Of a stretch of DNA of 64,000 nt, positions 53,794-63,182 are shown piece by piece. How positions within the stretch are numbered: the first letter of the stretch is position 1; each line of letters starts with the position of its first letter. Position numbers and translations under genes: made by a program. The stretch comes from Natronosalvus hydrolyticus (lineage in GTDB: Archaea; Halobacteriota; Halobacteria; Halobacteriales; Natrialbaceae). The notes under the pieces were generated by a model, which saw only the letters and a list, made by a program, of their open reading frames with translations, was not told where the DNA came from and made no database searches. Location: contig JAOPJZ010000007.1 of assembly GCA_025517525.1 (NCBI GenBank), positions 97,530 through 161,529 on the forward strand. The letters run 5' to 3'.

Positions 53794-54492
53794 TCAATCA
53801 CGGATCTCGATGTCCCCCAAGAACGCGACGCCTGACACGATCAGATCCGGATCTCCATCCGCTTTCCGACTCTCATCGTGACGTGGTCGGCGGTCTGTGA
53901 TGTCGCCCAATATTGAGAGCGTCTCGAAGCGAACCTCCCACTCGGGCGGGACGCGAAGTTCCGCATCACCGAACACGGAAACAACCTCCACGATCGCGGG
54001 ACGCGTTTTAACATTCGCGTCACGGAGGTCGAGTTCGCCATCACCGAACACAGCGACGAGTTCCGCTCCCGTGAAGCGATCCGTGGTGATTCGTCGTTCG
54101 TCACCCCCGAAGACACTCACGACGGACACCTCGCCGATTGCATCGATGCCCTCCAATCGAATTCGCTGCCGTCGCCGCGAACGACTGATCATGAGCAGAA
54201 CGCCAAATAAGATGACGAACAGCGGCCACCAAGTGCCGATCGCATCGTCCGGGAGGACACCCACGTTTCGAAGGAAGAACGTCCCTGCGATGGCGATGAT
54301 CATGACTGGGCCGACGAGGTTGTGAAACTCGCTCCGAATCAACGCCCACATGCCCACCAAGACGAACAGTGCTGCGATCCAGCCCCACACCGAACGCACC
54401 TCGACGAGTCCCGTCGTCGAGAGTAACAGCACGAGTCCGATGAGTACGATTACGCTCCCCGTCGTGAGACGTCCCGACAAGTTCCGCGTCAT
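53794..54492 (-). CDS. LiaF/YvqF-like membrane protein
   Basis: 232 residues. Four hydrophobic helices (about 10-105) are followed by a basic segment and a beta-rich C-terminal domain with repeated VVSVFGGDERR, VAVFGDGELDL, VVSVFGDAELRVP and ILGDI. This is the polymer-forming pattern of LiaF/DUF2154 proteins, which in Bacillus sense envelope stress. Here no two-component partners are present. It converges with the TspO gene. Confidence 0.85.
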   Translation of the reverse strand: MTRNLSGRLTTGSVIVLIGLVLLLSTTGLVEVRSVWGWIAALFVLVGMWALIRSEFHNLVGPVMIIAIAGTFFLRNVGVLPDDAIGTWWPLFVILFGVLLMISRSRRRQRIRLEGIDAIGEVSVVSVFGGDERRITTDRFTGAELVAVFGDGELDLRDANVKTRPAIVEVVSVFGDAELRVPPEWEVRFETLSILGDITDRRPRHDESRKADGDPDLIVSGVAFLGDIEIRD

Positions 54493-54641
54493 GGCTGGAG
54501 ATCACGATCAGGATACACAAGAGAATTATTCAGATACGGAACAATAACGAGAAGCCTACCGAATGCCTCACTATTGGACAAGTAATACGTGCTGGCTACC
54601 CATGCGACCGCTCCCGTCATGGTTCACGGTTCTCTCAATGA

Positions 54642-55322
54642 CTATAGCATCCATTCAAATCCGTCGAGTACAGCCTGTTTACCTCCGGATTCGATTATGT
54701 CTCCGTGGCCAGGGATTACCCGGTCGAAATCCCATGCGAGAACGTCCTGAAGAGACCTGCGAAACGATGTGTTGTTGGCGATCGTGAGTCGAAAGTCGAG
54801 CGGCGGACCGACCTGTTTGTAGACGCCTGCGACGTGAGCCATTATGCGAGTTTTCAGCGGGCTTCCATCCCCGATGTGATACCCAACGTCGCCAAGGATG
54901 ACCGTTCGACTCGGCCGGTGGAAGTACGCGATTTCGGAGATCCACCGGTTTCCCAGAATCGCAACTTGATCGATATCCGGTGCCCACCGCGGATCTGGCG
55001 TATCACCCAACAACTGGTCGAATTGCAAATCAGGTCGGCGCACGTCGAGCCCTGGGGCAGCTAAGAGTTCTGCGGTGGGGTATGCGGCCTCGTACTGCTC
55101 CATATAGAGGTGGCCGTGGAGCTTGCTCGCCGGTGCGACGAACCGAACCTCCCCGAGGGCGTCGAGGGCCGATTTGAGTTCGGGTGTCAACTCGCTCGGT
55201 GATTGAATGAAGAGCCCACCGCTCGAAAGCCGAATCACGGTCATAATTCGGCCAATCTCGAAGCCGAGAAACCGAAGCGGTTCCTCGTACGTCCACAGTC
55301 GTTCCGACCATTGATTGAGCAT
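54642..55322 (-). CDS. DUF4336 family protein
   Basis: 226 residues. It matches the DUF4336 plan: an N-terminal ERLWTYEEPLRFLGFEIGRIMTVIRL, the middle FVAPASKLHGHLYMEQYEAAYP, and a C-terminal DFDRVIPGHGDIIESGG. The fold resembles metallo-beta-lactamases, with HxH-like HGH and a final PGHGD that could bind metal. The role is unknown. It appears as a single gene. Confidence 0.82.
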   Translation of the reverse strand: MLNQWSERLWTYEEPLRFLGFEIGRIMTVIRLSSGGLFIQSPSELTPELKSALDALGEVRFVAPASKLHGHLYMEQYEAAYPTAELLAAPGLDVRRPDLQFDQLLGDTPDPRWAPDIDQVAILGNRWISEIAYFHRPSRTVILGDVGYHIGDGSPLKTRIMAHVAGVYKQVGPPLDFRLTIANNTSFRRSLQDVLAWDFDRVIPGHGDIIESGGKQAVLDGFEWML

Positions 55323-55438
55323 GTGCGCCTACAATTCACATACAACCGGTCGTGTAATCAAAGGTGGTACAATAAATACCCATAGTACGTATCGTGCAAC
55401 CAGATCGTGTGTCACTAACCGCTTCTGGATCGCCCCAA

Positions 55439-55828
55439 ATGGATGTGCTCAGGATCGTCCTTGGGTTGCTCTATGCAGTAGGTGCGCTGGTTCACGGCTA
55501 CTTCGCTTTGGTAACGCCGGATCTGTACCAGGTGTTCGCCGACATGGCACTCGTGGCGGCGTACCGGGAGCTGTGGTTGGCGGTCGTCGTGCCCAACCTC
55601 GGAGTATTACTCCCGGCGGTGATCCTCTTGGAAGCGGGGGTCGCGGTGGCCATTCTATGGCGCGGTCGCACCGTGACAGTCGCCAACCTCGTCGGGGGTT
55701 GCTTCCAACTCGGACTCGTTCTCTCCGGCCCGTGGGGTGTGATCAACCTCGGGTTGGCCGTCGTTCATATTTACCTGGCTCGACTCGAATTTCCCCGACC
55801 GGCAATACCCCTGAAGACAAGAGTATAG
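55439..55828 (+). CDS. Small four-helix membrane protein
   Basis: 129 residues from the ATG at 55439 (MDVLRIVLGLLYAVGALVHGYFA); a GTG at 55394 is an alternative. Four hydrophobic helices are visible, with a conserved-looking LLEAGVAVAILWRGR and GPWGVINLGLAVVHIY. The layout resembles DoxX-like proteins, without a firm family match. It is followed by another membrane protein in the same direction. Confidence 0.6.
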   Translation: MDVLRIVLGLLYAVGALVHGYFALVTPDLYQVFADMALVAAYRELWLAVVVPNLGVLLPAVILLEAGVAVAILWRGRTVTVANLVGGCFQLGLVLSGPWGVINLGLAVVHIYLARLEFPRPAIPLKTRV

Positions 55829-55936
55829 TTGCACCGTCCGGCCTCTCATACGTAGTATCTCAACGACTGATGACGACGAGTACCTGTCTGTATTTCCCTG
55901 TAGTGGGTGTAACATACCCCTCTGGTGTGAATTACA

Positions 55937-56506
55937 GTGATCGAACCCGAATTCTGGCGGCTGCTGGCCACGATCTCGGCGACCATGATCGGTCTGGTCT
56001 TCCTTGGAACGATGTACTACCTGGAATCGGGGTGGAAAGAGTACGAGTTCTATAGCCGTGAAATGGAGGCACTAACCATTCGTGGTGCACAGATCATCAT
56101 CGCGTATTTCTCCACCGTACTCGTCTTGTCACTCCTACAGGAACCGTTTCTTCCTCGAATTATCTCCACCATCGCCTTCAGTATGCTCGCTGTGACCGTG
56201 ATCATTGTCACTCGTTCGCTCAACGAAGCGCTTCGTGCCTTCGAGAACGGCCCTGCCGACCGGGATTCGATGACGTTCAAATCTTCCCGAGTGGGGAACT
56301 GGATCGCCTTCGTCATCGTTTTCGTTGGGCCACCAACGGTCTTTCGCACTACGCAGTTAGTGGACTCTGCAGGTAGTCCCCTCTACGTTGGAGAATTGAG
56401 CCTCGCCTGGATCGCCATACTGGCCCTGCTCTTCGGATACTGGAATCTCATCCAGTTCCTACTACTCCCGTACGAGGTACGCAGATGGGAACGTGATCTG
56501 GAATGA
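55937..56506 (+). CDS. Membrane protein, unknown family
   Basis: 189 residues from a GTG at 55937 (MIEPEFWRLLATISATMIGLVFLG). Four hydrophobic helices: about 8-26, 50-68, 72-92 and 122-140, plus a final one near 152-172. The plan of a short N-terminus followed directly by an FxGxxY helix is typical of many uncharacterised haloarchaeal membrane proteins. No motif indicates a function. Confidence 0.6.
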   Translation: MIEPEFWRLLATISATMIGLVFLGTMYYLESGWKEYEFYSREMEALTIRGAQIIIAYFSTVLVLSLLQEPFLPRIISTIAFSMLAVTVIIVTRSLNEALRAFENGPADRDSMTFKSSRVGNWIAFVIVFVGPPTVFRTTQLVDSAGSPLYVGELSLAWIAILALLFGYWNLIQFLLLPYEVRRWERDLE

Positions 56507-56579
56507 AAATCCACCTCCGATTCGAGAACGGTCAGCCTGGCCACACCAGCAGCGAGGTCGGTAGGCCAATTGTGGCGAA

Positions 56580-57356
56580 TCACGGTAGCGCCGCTGGCTC
56601 TTCGATCAGCTCCTTCAACCGTTGAACGAACCGAGTTGCCGGTGCGCCGTCAACGACGTCGTGGTCGAACGTCGCCGTGAGCGACAGGTACTCGCGGGGT
56701 TTAATGTCGCCGTCTACAACTCCCGGCTTCTGGCCGACCCCGCCAACCGTGAGTTGAAGCGTGTAGTTCGTCGGCGTGATTCCCCATCCACTTTCGGTTC
56801 CGAACATCCCGACTGAACTCACCGCGACAGTGCCTGCGATACGTTTCCAGCGTCGGGGAAACCACTGTGGGAGCCGAAAGAACAGCCGGCGTATAGGTCC
56901 GGGGAGGCGAAAGGCCAAGGAGGCAAACCCTGGCTGTTGTCGTTCGCCTGGATCCGTCTGGACTGTCCGAATCTCGTCGTGAATCGACTGGAGTGACCGT
57001 CGATTCGCCGTTCTGATGACGTGCGGAATGCCGATTCGATTGCCATTGATTTCAACCTCGATGATGACCATCACATCAACGTCATCGAATTGGATGATCC
57101 GTCCCCGCCAGTCACGGTAGGCGTTGATGTGGTGATGATCCTCGAGGGCTCGGGCCAGACAAAACACGAGAAACGCGGTGAACGAGAGTTCCAATCCCGT
57201 CCTCTCTTTCCGGTCGTGAATGCGCTGCCTGGCCTCGGTTACGTCGAATTCGACGAGGCCGTGGATGACGCTTCGCCGACCAGCCATGCGCATCGCGTCA
57301 ACGGTTCCTCGCCGCTGTCTCGGAAACGGCTCGATCGTGTCACGTGGCTCGCTCAT
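56580..57356 (-). CDS. Stand-alone 2-oxo acid dehydrogenase E2-type acyltransferase catalytic domain
   Basis: 258 residues covering only the catalytic domain of E2 enzymes. The conserved ends are visible: RRGTVDAMRMAGRRSVIHGLVEFDVTEAR and LSLTATFDHDVVDGAPATRF, where His232 and Asp236 match the catalytic H-x-x-x-D-G. No lipoyl or E1/E3-binding domain precedes it, so it cannot work as a normal E2. It may be a CoA-dependent acyltransferase for another substrate. It overlaps the upstream flavodoxin gene by four bases. Confidence 0.85.
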   Translation of the reverse strand: MSEPRDTIEPFPRQRRGTVDAMRMAGRRSVIHGLVEFDVTEARQRIHDRKERTGLELSFTAFLVFCLARALEDHHHINAYRDWRGRIIQFDDVDVMVIIEVEINGNRIGIPHVIRTANRRSLQSIHDEIRTVQTDPGERQQPGFASLAFRLPGPIRRLFFRLPQWFPRRWKRIAGTVAVSSVGMFGTESGWGITPTNYTLQLTVGGVGQKPGVVDGDIKPREYLSLTATFDHDVVDGAPATRFVQRLKELIEEPAALP

Positions 57357-57946
57357 TCGAGTTCGGCCCGATCGTCAGCAGCAGGAGGTGTGATTCCGAG
57401 TCGCCCCTCGACGAACGCAGCAACGTCGGCGGCAAACGCCTCGACTTCGTCCCAATCCGTGAATTCGATGTCTCCCGCCGAGTCTGCGTTTGGCATCTCA
57501 GTCACTTTTCGCTTGGCGATCTGTTTCATGACCAATCGCTTCAGGAACCCATATTCCGTATAGCGCAACGCGCCGCCGAACAGGCCGATTCGATCAGGAT
57601 GCCAGTCAGTGGCCTCGATGAACGCCTCGACGTAGCTAGCCGCCTGGGCTTCCCCGCCCTCGTCGGCGGACGACAGCGATACCTGGAAGAAGGCGGTTGG
57701 TTTCGTCGACAGCGCGTCGCGGTTAGCTGTGACGAACTTACGGACAGACGGCTGGTGCTTCCCGGCGTGAATGGACGCGCCGACGATGATCGCGTCGAAG
57801 TCGTCGATGGCGAGATCCGGGGGGACCTCGTTCACGTCCACCGTCGTGGCTCCGTGCCCGCGGTCGATGAGCACGTCACCGATGTGAGTTGCAACTTTCT
57901 CCGTCTGTCCCTCACCAGTTCCATAGAGCACGAGGAATGTTGCCAT
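57353..57946 (-). CDS. HemG-like flavodoxin domain protein
   Basis: 197 residues. The flavodoxin FMN loop is VLYGTGEGQTEKVA. DFDAIIVGASIHAGKHQPSVRKFV and TAFFQVSLSS match protoporphyrinogen-oxidase HemG of the flavodoxin type. GALRYTEYGFLKRLVMKQIAKRK is the HemG-specific insertion region. It may oxidise protoporphyrinogen or serve another flavin reaction. It is the first gene of a two-gene operon with the stand-alone E2 domain. Confidence 0.82.
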   Translation of the reverse strand: MATFLVLYGTGEGQTEKVATHIGDVLIDRGHGATTVDVNEVPPDLAIDDFDAIIVGASIHAGKHQPSVRKFVTANRDALSTKPTAFFQVSLSSADEGGEAQAASYVEAFIEATDWHPDRIGLFGGALRYTEYGFLKRLVMKQIAKRKVTEMPNADSAGDIEFTDWDEVEAFAADVAAFVEGRLGITPPAADDRAELE

Positions 57947-58107
57947 GGAGAATCTCAGGTTACTAGCCTCGCAACCATAATAAAGGGATGGCAGAAATCG
58001 AGAGCTACATCTCTCAGCACTTCCCTTTACCGACCATCAGGAGACCTGGGTGGTGAACCGGTTCCGGTATCTTCGTGCCCAGTCACATGGCGACCCCCGG
58101 TGAACGG

Positions 58108-58971
58108 CTACGCATCTGGTTCATCAGTCGCCTGTATTCCGTCGGTCGGTTGAGGTGGTTTCTTTCCACCAAACGCCAGCAGGTAGTTGATGGCCAGCGC
58201 CGCCGCGATGACGAGCGGGAGCATCGTGAACACAATTACCCACATTGAGACGGTAATCTCACCCTCTAGAACCAGCACAACGGTCATTCCAGTGATGGAT
58301 GGGGTGAGCAGCGCGCCGAGCAGGAGAACGACGCCACCGACGACGTATCCCCAGGGACGTCGCTGCCAGAGCCAGTAGCCGGCGATCACCAGTGCCGGAA
58401 CCACGACAGCGAGATCGATCGCGTGGCTGACCGTCGCCTGTTCACCGAGTTCAGCCACGATCGTGGGTTGATTCCCTTCTATCAACGGTGGCACCAGATC
58501 TCCCAACCACAAGAGCGCGAGGCCGAGTGCGATCGCCCAGAGGAACCCGCTGTAGACGACGGGCGAGACGCGACCGTGAACCTCACGGTAGACTCGATCT
58601 TCGTCGATACCGGCGAAGCCGCTGATGAGCGCGAACAGCGAGAGGCCGAACAGGGCAACGTAGCCGAGGAAGAACTCGTTCCACGACACCGAAAACGCGA
58701 TTGACGCCCACATATAGGTCATGTATGCGAGCGCTCCGAGCCAGATCACGTATCCGCGAAGCGAGCCGCGGGCGGCTAACAGGAGCCCGAGCGCCAGCAC
58801 CGGTACGCCGATGAGAAGGATCGTGAGGTCCTGCACGTACAGCGCCGTGAGGAAATCCGGGTGATCCCTGTAGTGGCCCGGACGAAAGAGTCCGAGGAGC
58901 GTCGAAACGATCGACAGGACGAGGATCGCAATCGTCGTCCCGATCTGCCAGCGCGAGAGAAGAGTCGTCAT
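58108..58971 (-). CDS. Polytopic membrane protein, unknown family
   Basis: 287 residues from the ATG at 58971 (MTTLLSRWQIGTTIAILVL); an ATG at 59004 would add 11 residues. About eight hydrophobic segments are visible. The middle has YVIWLGALAYMTYMWASIAFSVSWNEFFLGYVALFGLSLFAL, a pattern recurring in uncharacterised haloarchaeal and bacterial membrane proteins, often near other small envelope genes. No catalytic motif can be picked out. It is divergent from the DUF998 fragment. Confidence 0.65.
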   Translation of the reverse strand: MTTLLSRWQIGTTIAILVLSIVSTLLGLFRPGHYRDHPDFLTALYVQDLTILLIGVPVLALGLLLAARGSLRGYVIWLGALAYMTYMWASIAFSVSWNEFFLGYVALFGLSLFALISGFAGIDEDRVYREVHGRVSPVVYSGFLWAIALGLALLWLGDLVPPLIEGNQPTIVAELGEQATVSHAIDLAVVVPALVIAGYWLWQRRPWGYVVGGVVLLLGALLTPSITGMTVVLVLEGEITVSMWVIVFTMLPLVIAAALAINYLLAFGGKKPPQPTDGIQATDEPDA

Positions 58972-59172
58972 TACCCTGTCACCAATAGCATACACGACTC
59001 CCATCGAGATAACTTCCGACGGAGGTTCCCGTTCACGGGGAACACCCATCTTATATCGAATCCCTCGACCAGGTATAGCTCGTGTTATCGGAAGGAGGAC
59101 GGTGGGTCGCTCCGGGCCCTGAAATCTCGTTTCGACAGATTTCCCTCGGCAGTATCGTACTGTCACGCCGTA

Positions 59173-59535
59173 ATGGGTCGTTCCTCCTCCGTTCAACGGT
59201 ACGGATTGCGATCACGTGTTGCTGTCAGTCCTCATTGGACGGGTCGAGGAACTGCGCTCGTCTCGACCGAGGATTTCCTGCACTCGATTGCTGCCACGGC
59301 GATGGGCTTCAGTTTCACCTTTGCCGTCGCAGCGATCATCCTGCGACGTGCGAGCAACGATTTGCCGTTTCGCCTGCTCGATGCAACTGCTATCGCCGGA
59401 CCAGTGGTGCTTCCAGTGGGGATGATGTTGGCGACCGACGTCGCCGGCGCGCTGCAGCGAGGGATATTCCTCGTCGCGTATGCCTGGTACGCACGAAAAT
59501 CGGTGTTGGTCTGGAAGCGTGAAGCCACACAATAG
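59173..59535 (+). pseudogene. C-terminal fragment of a DUF998-like membrane protein
   Basis: 120 codons from the ATG at 59173. From about residue 35 the sequence (FLHSIAATAMGFSFTFAVAAIILRR...AIAGPVVLPVGMML...GIFLVAYAWYARKSVLVW) reads like the last half of a DUF998 protein: a conserved His before a helix, then two further helices. The N-terminal half of the family is missing and the first 30 residues look unrelated. It is probably a truncated gene. Confidence 0.45.
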
Positions 59536-59733
59536 AAATCCGTACAAGGGCCTGGATCACAGAATTACTGTTTCAAATGGAACCGAGTAAACGGGAATAA
59601 TCCGAGGAGAAGTGATTCACAGTGAAAGGAATCAACACGCTTTGGCTCGATACCGCGGTAGTATCAGGGTCTAATTCCACAGATCGAGGAATATACTTAT
59701 TCGTTTATAATTCGACGCGTGAACTGTTCACTC

Positions 59734-60099
59734 ATGGGAGTCGGAAAGACATGGATCAATGCGGTCGTCGGTGCCGTCATCACGATAGGCCTATCATTCA
59801 CGGGGTTTTCGCCACTACTGGGTGGCGGTGTTGCGGGCTATCTTCAGGCAGAACCACCCGCAAGTGGGGCGAAAATAGGAGCCATCTCCGGCGTGATAGC
59901 TGCTATACCCCTATTCCTGATAATAGTTCTTGGGTTCGTCCTGTTCGCCGCAGTGCCCGCTGGATCCGGCGGCGTTCCCGGAGGGGTTGAATTGCTCGTC
60001 ATCTTCGTGGTAATGCTGCCGATGATGTTGCTCTGGTTCGTCGGCTTGAGCGCAGTTGGGGGCTACGTCGGTGCGTACCTTCACGCGGAGGCGCGATGA
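59734..60099 (+). CDS. DUF5518-like membrane protein
   Basis: 121 residues from the ATG at 59734 (MGVGKTWINAVVGAVITIGLSF); a GTG at 59719 is possible. Three or four hydrophobic helices and the SPLLGGGVAGYLQAEPPASGAKIGAISGVIAAIP motif with a final GGYVGAYLHAE match haloarchaeal DUF5518 proteins. The function is unknown. Its stop overlaps the CPBP protease start (ATGA), so the two are co-translated. Confidence 0.8.
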   Translation: MGVGKTWINAVVGAVITIGLSFTGFSPLLGGGVAGYLQAEPPASGAKIGAISGVIAAIPLFLIIVLGFVLFAAVPAGSGGVPGGVELLVIFVVMLPMMLLWFVGLSAVGGYVGAYLHAEAR

Positions 60100-60905
60100 G
60101 CACCATACGACGGCCGCTTCTCGCGTTCGTCCTGCTGACATTCCTCATCTCGTGGACTGCATGGGGTGTACTCACAGTGCTCGGCACCGAACCGGGAATC
60201 AACCTCGGAGGAGTGCTGTGGCTTCTCGGCGGTCTGGGCCCGCCGATCGCAGCCGTCGTCGTGACACGAATGACCGACGGGAGCCAGTCTACGAGACAGT
60301 TGCTGAGTCGGCTTTTCCGGTGGCGTGTCGGCTGGCGGTGGTACGGCGTCGCGGTATTGCTCCCCGGTGTCGTCGTCATCAGTGCAATTATCATCGACGT
60401 ACAGGTCCGGGAGGTGACCACCCCGATTCCGGGCCCCGAGTTCGGTCTCCTACTCGTCGCCCTGATTGTGTATAGTTCGGTACTTGCCGGAGGACTGGAG
60501 GAGATCGGCTGGCGTGGCTTCGCACTGCCACGATTACAGACGTCCTTCGACGCACTGACTGCGAGTGTAGCTATTGGTGTGGTCTGGGCGGTCTGGCATG
60601 CGCCCCTGTTCGTGATCCCAGGAGTGTGGCATACGGATCTCCCGGTTTTGCCGTTCTTCGTTCAGGGAATCGCCCTCGCAGTGGTATTCACGTGGCTGTA
60701 CAATAGCACTCGCGGGAGTCTGTTACTCGTCGTTCTCCTCCACGGCTCCGTGAACGCGTGGTTATCGACCGTATGGCTCCTCCGAGAGGATATTGATCCA
60801 GTAACCCTCTGGGTGATGGCGCTTCTCGTGTGTCTGATCGCCTTCGGTGTGGTAGCCGTCTACGGAACCGAACATTTGTCGCACAACGAGCGGCAGATGG
60901 TATAA
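60096..60905 (+). CDS. CPBP family intramembrane metalloprotease
   Basis: 269 residues with about eight hydrophobic segments. The three CPBP motifs are present: GGLEEIGWRGFALPRLQ (E-E-x-x-x-R), VVWAVWHAPLFV (W-x-x-W-H) and LLHGSVNAW (H-x-x-x-N). Such Rce1-like proteases act inside the membrane. It overlaps the upstream DUF5518 gene by four bases. It is an intact paralogue of the frameshifted gene at 48296-49245. Confidence 0.92.
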   Translation: MSTIRRPLLAFVLLTFLISWTAWGVLTVLGTEPGINLGGVLWLLGGLGPPIAAVVVTRMTDGSQSTRQLLSRLFRWRVGWRWYGVAVLLPGVVVISAIIIDVQVREVTTPIPGPEFGLLLVALIVYSSVLAGGLEEIGWRGFALPRLQTSFDALTASVAIGVVWAVWHAPLFVIPGVWHTDLPVLPFFVQGIALAVVFTWLYNSTRGSLLLVVLLHGSVNAWLSTVWLLREDIDPVTLWVMALLVCLIAFGVVAVYGTEHLSHNERQMV

Positions 60906-60949
60906 CGAACTATCAGGAACCGTGTGGAAGCCGTTCGAGCCATCCTTCA

Positions 60950-62074
60950 CTACGTACTCGATTCGACCTTCGACGCGGCTCGAATTGCTCGGAAGGCGAA
61001 TCGATACGCTGTACTCCTGGACGCCGTCTGGTTGAAGGTGCCGATCAGATACACGTCGGTGCCGGGGCTGTAGAACATGAACGAATTCGTCGATCCGATA
61101 CCGCCCCAGGCGCGATATTTCGAGAGCAGAGGTATCGGACGGAACCGAGCGACCCCGTACCCGTAGTCGAGCCCGATCGAGAGCCGTCGCCACTGGGTCA
61201 TCTCCTCGAGGGTCTCCTTTCCGACGAGGTTGCCTTCGATCAGCGCACGGTGAAACGTGAACAGATCCTCGGCCGTGTTCACTGTCTGACCGCCAGCATA
61301 CCAGCCGCTGAAGGATCTGTACTCCTCAACGTCGAAGGTCTCGTCCTCCCACTGGAGGCGTGGAACTGATCGATCAGGTTCGACCGCGGGTTCCGAAAAC
61401 TGGGCGAGATACGAGTGGTTCATCGACAACGGCTCGAAGAGGTAGTCGTGCAACGCCTCGTGATACGGCCTTGATGTAACGGATTCGATAACGAGCCCGA
61501 GGAGATTGTAGCCGACCTCCGAGTAGTAGATGCCGTCCCCAGGCCGGAAGTGCGGATGTAAATTCTCCTTTGCCCACTCGATCGTCTCCTCTGGTTCCCA
61601 GAAGCGATCCGGGTCGTCCACCATCACGTCGAGAAACGTTTTCCCCTCTGGCGATTGCTCTTTTCTCCGGTTCAACAGTCCAAAGTCGTCGCTGAGGAGA
61701 TGCGGTAGACCGGACGTGTGACTCAGTAAGTGGTGGATGCGGATGTCGTCCGTGTAGTCCGTCCCTCGGTAGACGTGGAGTCCATCGAGTACCTCATCGG
61801 CCAGATAGGATGTAACCGGGTCGTCGAACTGCAATTCCCCCTCCTCGACCAGCATGGCGATGATCGTCGAGGTGAACGCCTTCCCGACGCTCGCAGCATG
61901 GTACGGTTGGTTTGGCTCGGCTGGTGTCTCACCAACCTGCCCGTAAGCCAGGTCCCAGTGGACATCTCGGCTCTCGGAGTGAATAAGGAAGAACGCATTG
62001 TCGAACGCAGGGGTGTCGTCCACCGTCGTTCGTAGCCTGTTTTCAATCTTCGACTTCGCTTCAGCAGGCTCCAT
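60950..62074 (-). CDS. Serine hydrolase, class C beta-lactamase/esterase family
   Basis: 374 residues. ASVGKAFTS supplies the Ser-x-x-Lys active site, IHHLLSHTSGLP is the conserved segment after it, and IYYSEVGYNLLGLVIE stands at the Tyr-x-Asn motif, though Glu replaces the usual Asn. A C-terminal GGIGSTNSFMF is at the position of the third motif (K-T-G type). No signal peptide is seen, so it should act in the cytoplasm, probably as an esterase or peptidase rather than a beta-lactamase. It converges with the CPBP gene. Confidence 0.88.
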   Translation of the reverse strand: MEPAEAKSKIENRLRTTVDDTPAFDNAFFLIHSESRDVHWDLAYGQVGETPAEPNQPYHAASVGKAFTSTIIAMLVEEGELQFDDPVTSYLADEVLDGLHVYRGTDYTDDIRIHHLLSHTSGLPHLLSDDFGLLNRRKEQSPEGKTFLDVMVDDPDRFWEPEETIEWAKENLHPHFRPGDGIYYSEVGYNLLGLVIESVTSRPYHEALHDYLFEPLSMNHSYLAQFSEPAVEPDRSVPRLQWEDETFDVEEYRSFSGWYAGGQTVNTAEDLFTFHRALIEGNLVGKETLEEMTQWRRLSIGLDYGYGVARFRPIPLLSKYRAWGGIGSTNSFMFYSPGTDVYLIGTFNQTASRSTAYRFAFRAIRAASKVESST

Positions 62075-62204
62075 AAGTGGGCTTCACCATCATTCACGAT
62101 ATATCAAGAATATCGTTCCTTGGAGTGGAGAAGCATCTATCGTCTATATCTGTACTGACCTTGATGAAATCCGTATCGGAAGGGGATTGTCACCACCTTC
62201 CCCG

Positions 62205-62618
62205 CTAACTGCCGACGCTAATCCGTGCGTCGAAAACCAACCGATCGACCTCGTCGTATATTCGGATATCGACCCAGTATTCGGTATCGGGTTCCCGATC
62301 TTCAAGTTCGATGACGAACGGAGTATCCGATGAGAGGCTCTCGGTGCTGTTTTCGACGGCTTCGATCGTTGATCCGGGCTCCGACTGGACGTGATAGGAA
62401 ACCCGATATTCTAACGGGTGGTCTACATTCGGAGTGAACGTGTGAACGATACGGTCGTCGTGGAGCGACGACTCTGCAGTAAAGGCCGCGGGTTCAGGTG
62501 GCGACTCCGACTCTTCAGGAGCGAAAACGTATCCTCCGAGAACAAATCCGATAAGGAGACTGAATACGGCGACGGCACCGAACACGAGTAATATCCGGTG
62601 GGATTGCGTGAGAGTCAT
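62205..62618 (-). CDS. Single-pass membrane protein with extracellular beta-sandwich-like domain
   Basis: 137 residues. A hydrophobic helix at about 8-30 anchors the protein, an acidic linker follows, and the rest (about 45-137) reads as beta strands with YRVSYHVQSEP and EPDTEYWVDIRIYDEVDRL, like a fibronectin-type or CARDB-like fold. It probably faces outward. No family is recognised. Base composition is a little lower in GC than in upstream genes. Confidence 0.6.
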   Translation of the reverse strand: MTLTQSHRILLVFGAVAVFSLLIGFVLGGYVFAPEESESPPEPAAFTAESSLHDDRIVHTFTPNVDHPLEYRVSYHVQSEPGSTIEAVENSTESLSSDTPFVIELEDREPDTEYWVDIRIYDEVDRLVFDARISVGS

Positions 62619-62717
62619 ATGGTAGATGCGATCTCACACGACCTATACGAAGTATCAAATTCTCGGGAAAGAAGAATCAGACAGCTATGTTATCCGTTTT
62701 CTCATTCAATTATACTC

Positions 62718-63182
62718 ATGAAGAGTGTCTTTAACTCTCTCGGAAAGATCACCCCTCGATCGATACACACATCTCTTCAGCTCGGGATCGCAGCACTCGG
62801 AACGATCATGATCCTCGGGAGCCTCGCCTGGTTTGCCATCATCTTCTTCGCTATGCCCCAGAGCGACAGCGGTTTTGCGGAAGGATTGGCGATCGTGGTG
62901 TTTGGACTGTACGTGTTAGCGGGCTTCGTCGTGTTAGCGGTTGGACTGTTGATCCCACAACGTGCCAACGACGGAATCCGGTTCGCTCCGAGACAACGAA
63001 AACTCCTCGCGTATGGAGCAATCGCTCCGGTCGTCAGTGTTCTCCTCATCCCGATAGGAGCCACAATCGCGCCACCACTCGCGGAACCAGTGAATATTGT
63101 GCTGGTAGCTGTCCTGGTAGGACTGATTCTTAGCGGACCGCTCGCCACGCTGGGTGTCGTGATAGGAAAACTGAAAGAGTGA
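62718..63182 (+). CDS. Small four-helix membrane protein
   Basis: 154 residues from the ATG at 62718 (MKSVFNSLGKITPRSIHTSLQLG). Four hydrophobic helices are visible at about 20-45, 58-80, 95-115 and 122-148, with a basic loop RFAPRQRKLLA between the second and third. No family or motif is recognised. The longer frame from 62598 overlaps the divergent gene and is unlikely. It is the last convincing gene before the tRNA fragment. Confidence 0.6.
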   Translation: MKSVFNSLGKITPRSIHTSLQLGIAALGTIMILGSLAWFAIIFFAMPQSDSGFAEGLAIVVFGLYVLAGFVVLAVGLLIPQRANDGIRFAPRQRKLLAYGAIAPVVSVLLIPIGATIAPPLAEPVNIVLVAVLVGLILSGPLATLGVVIGKLKE

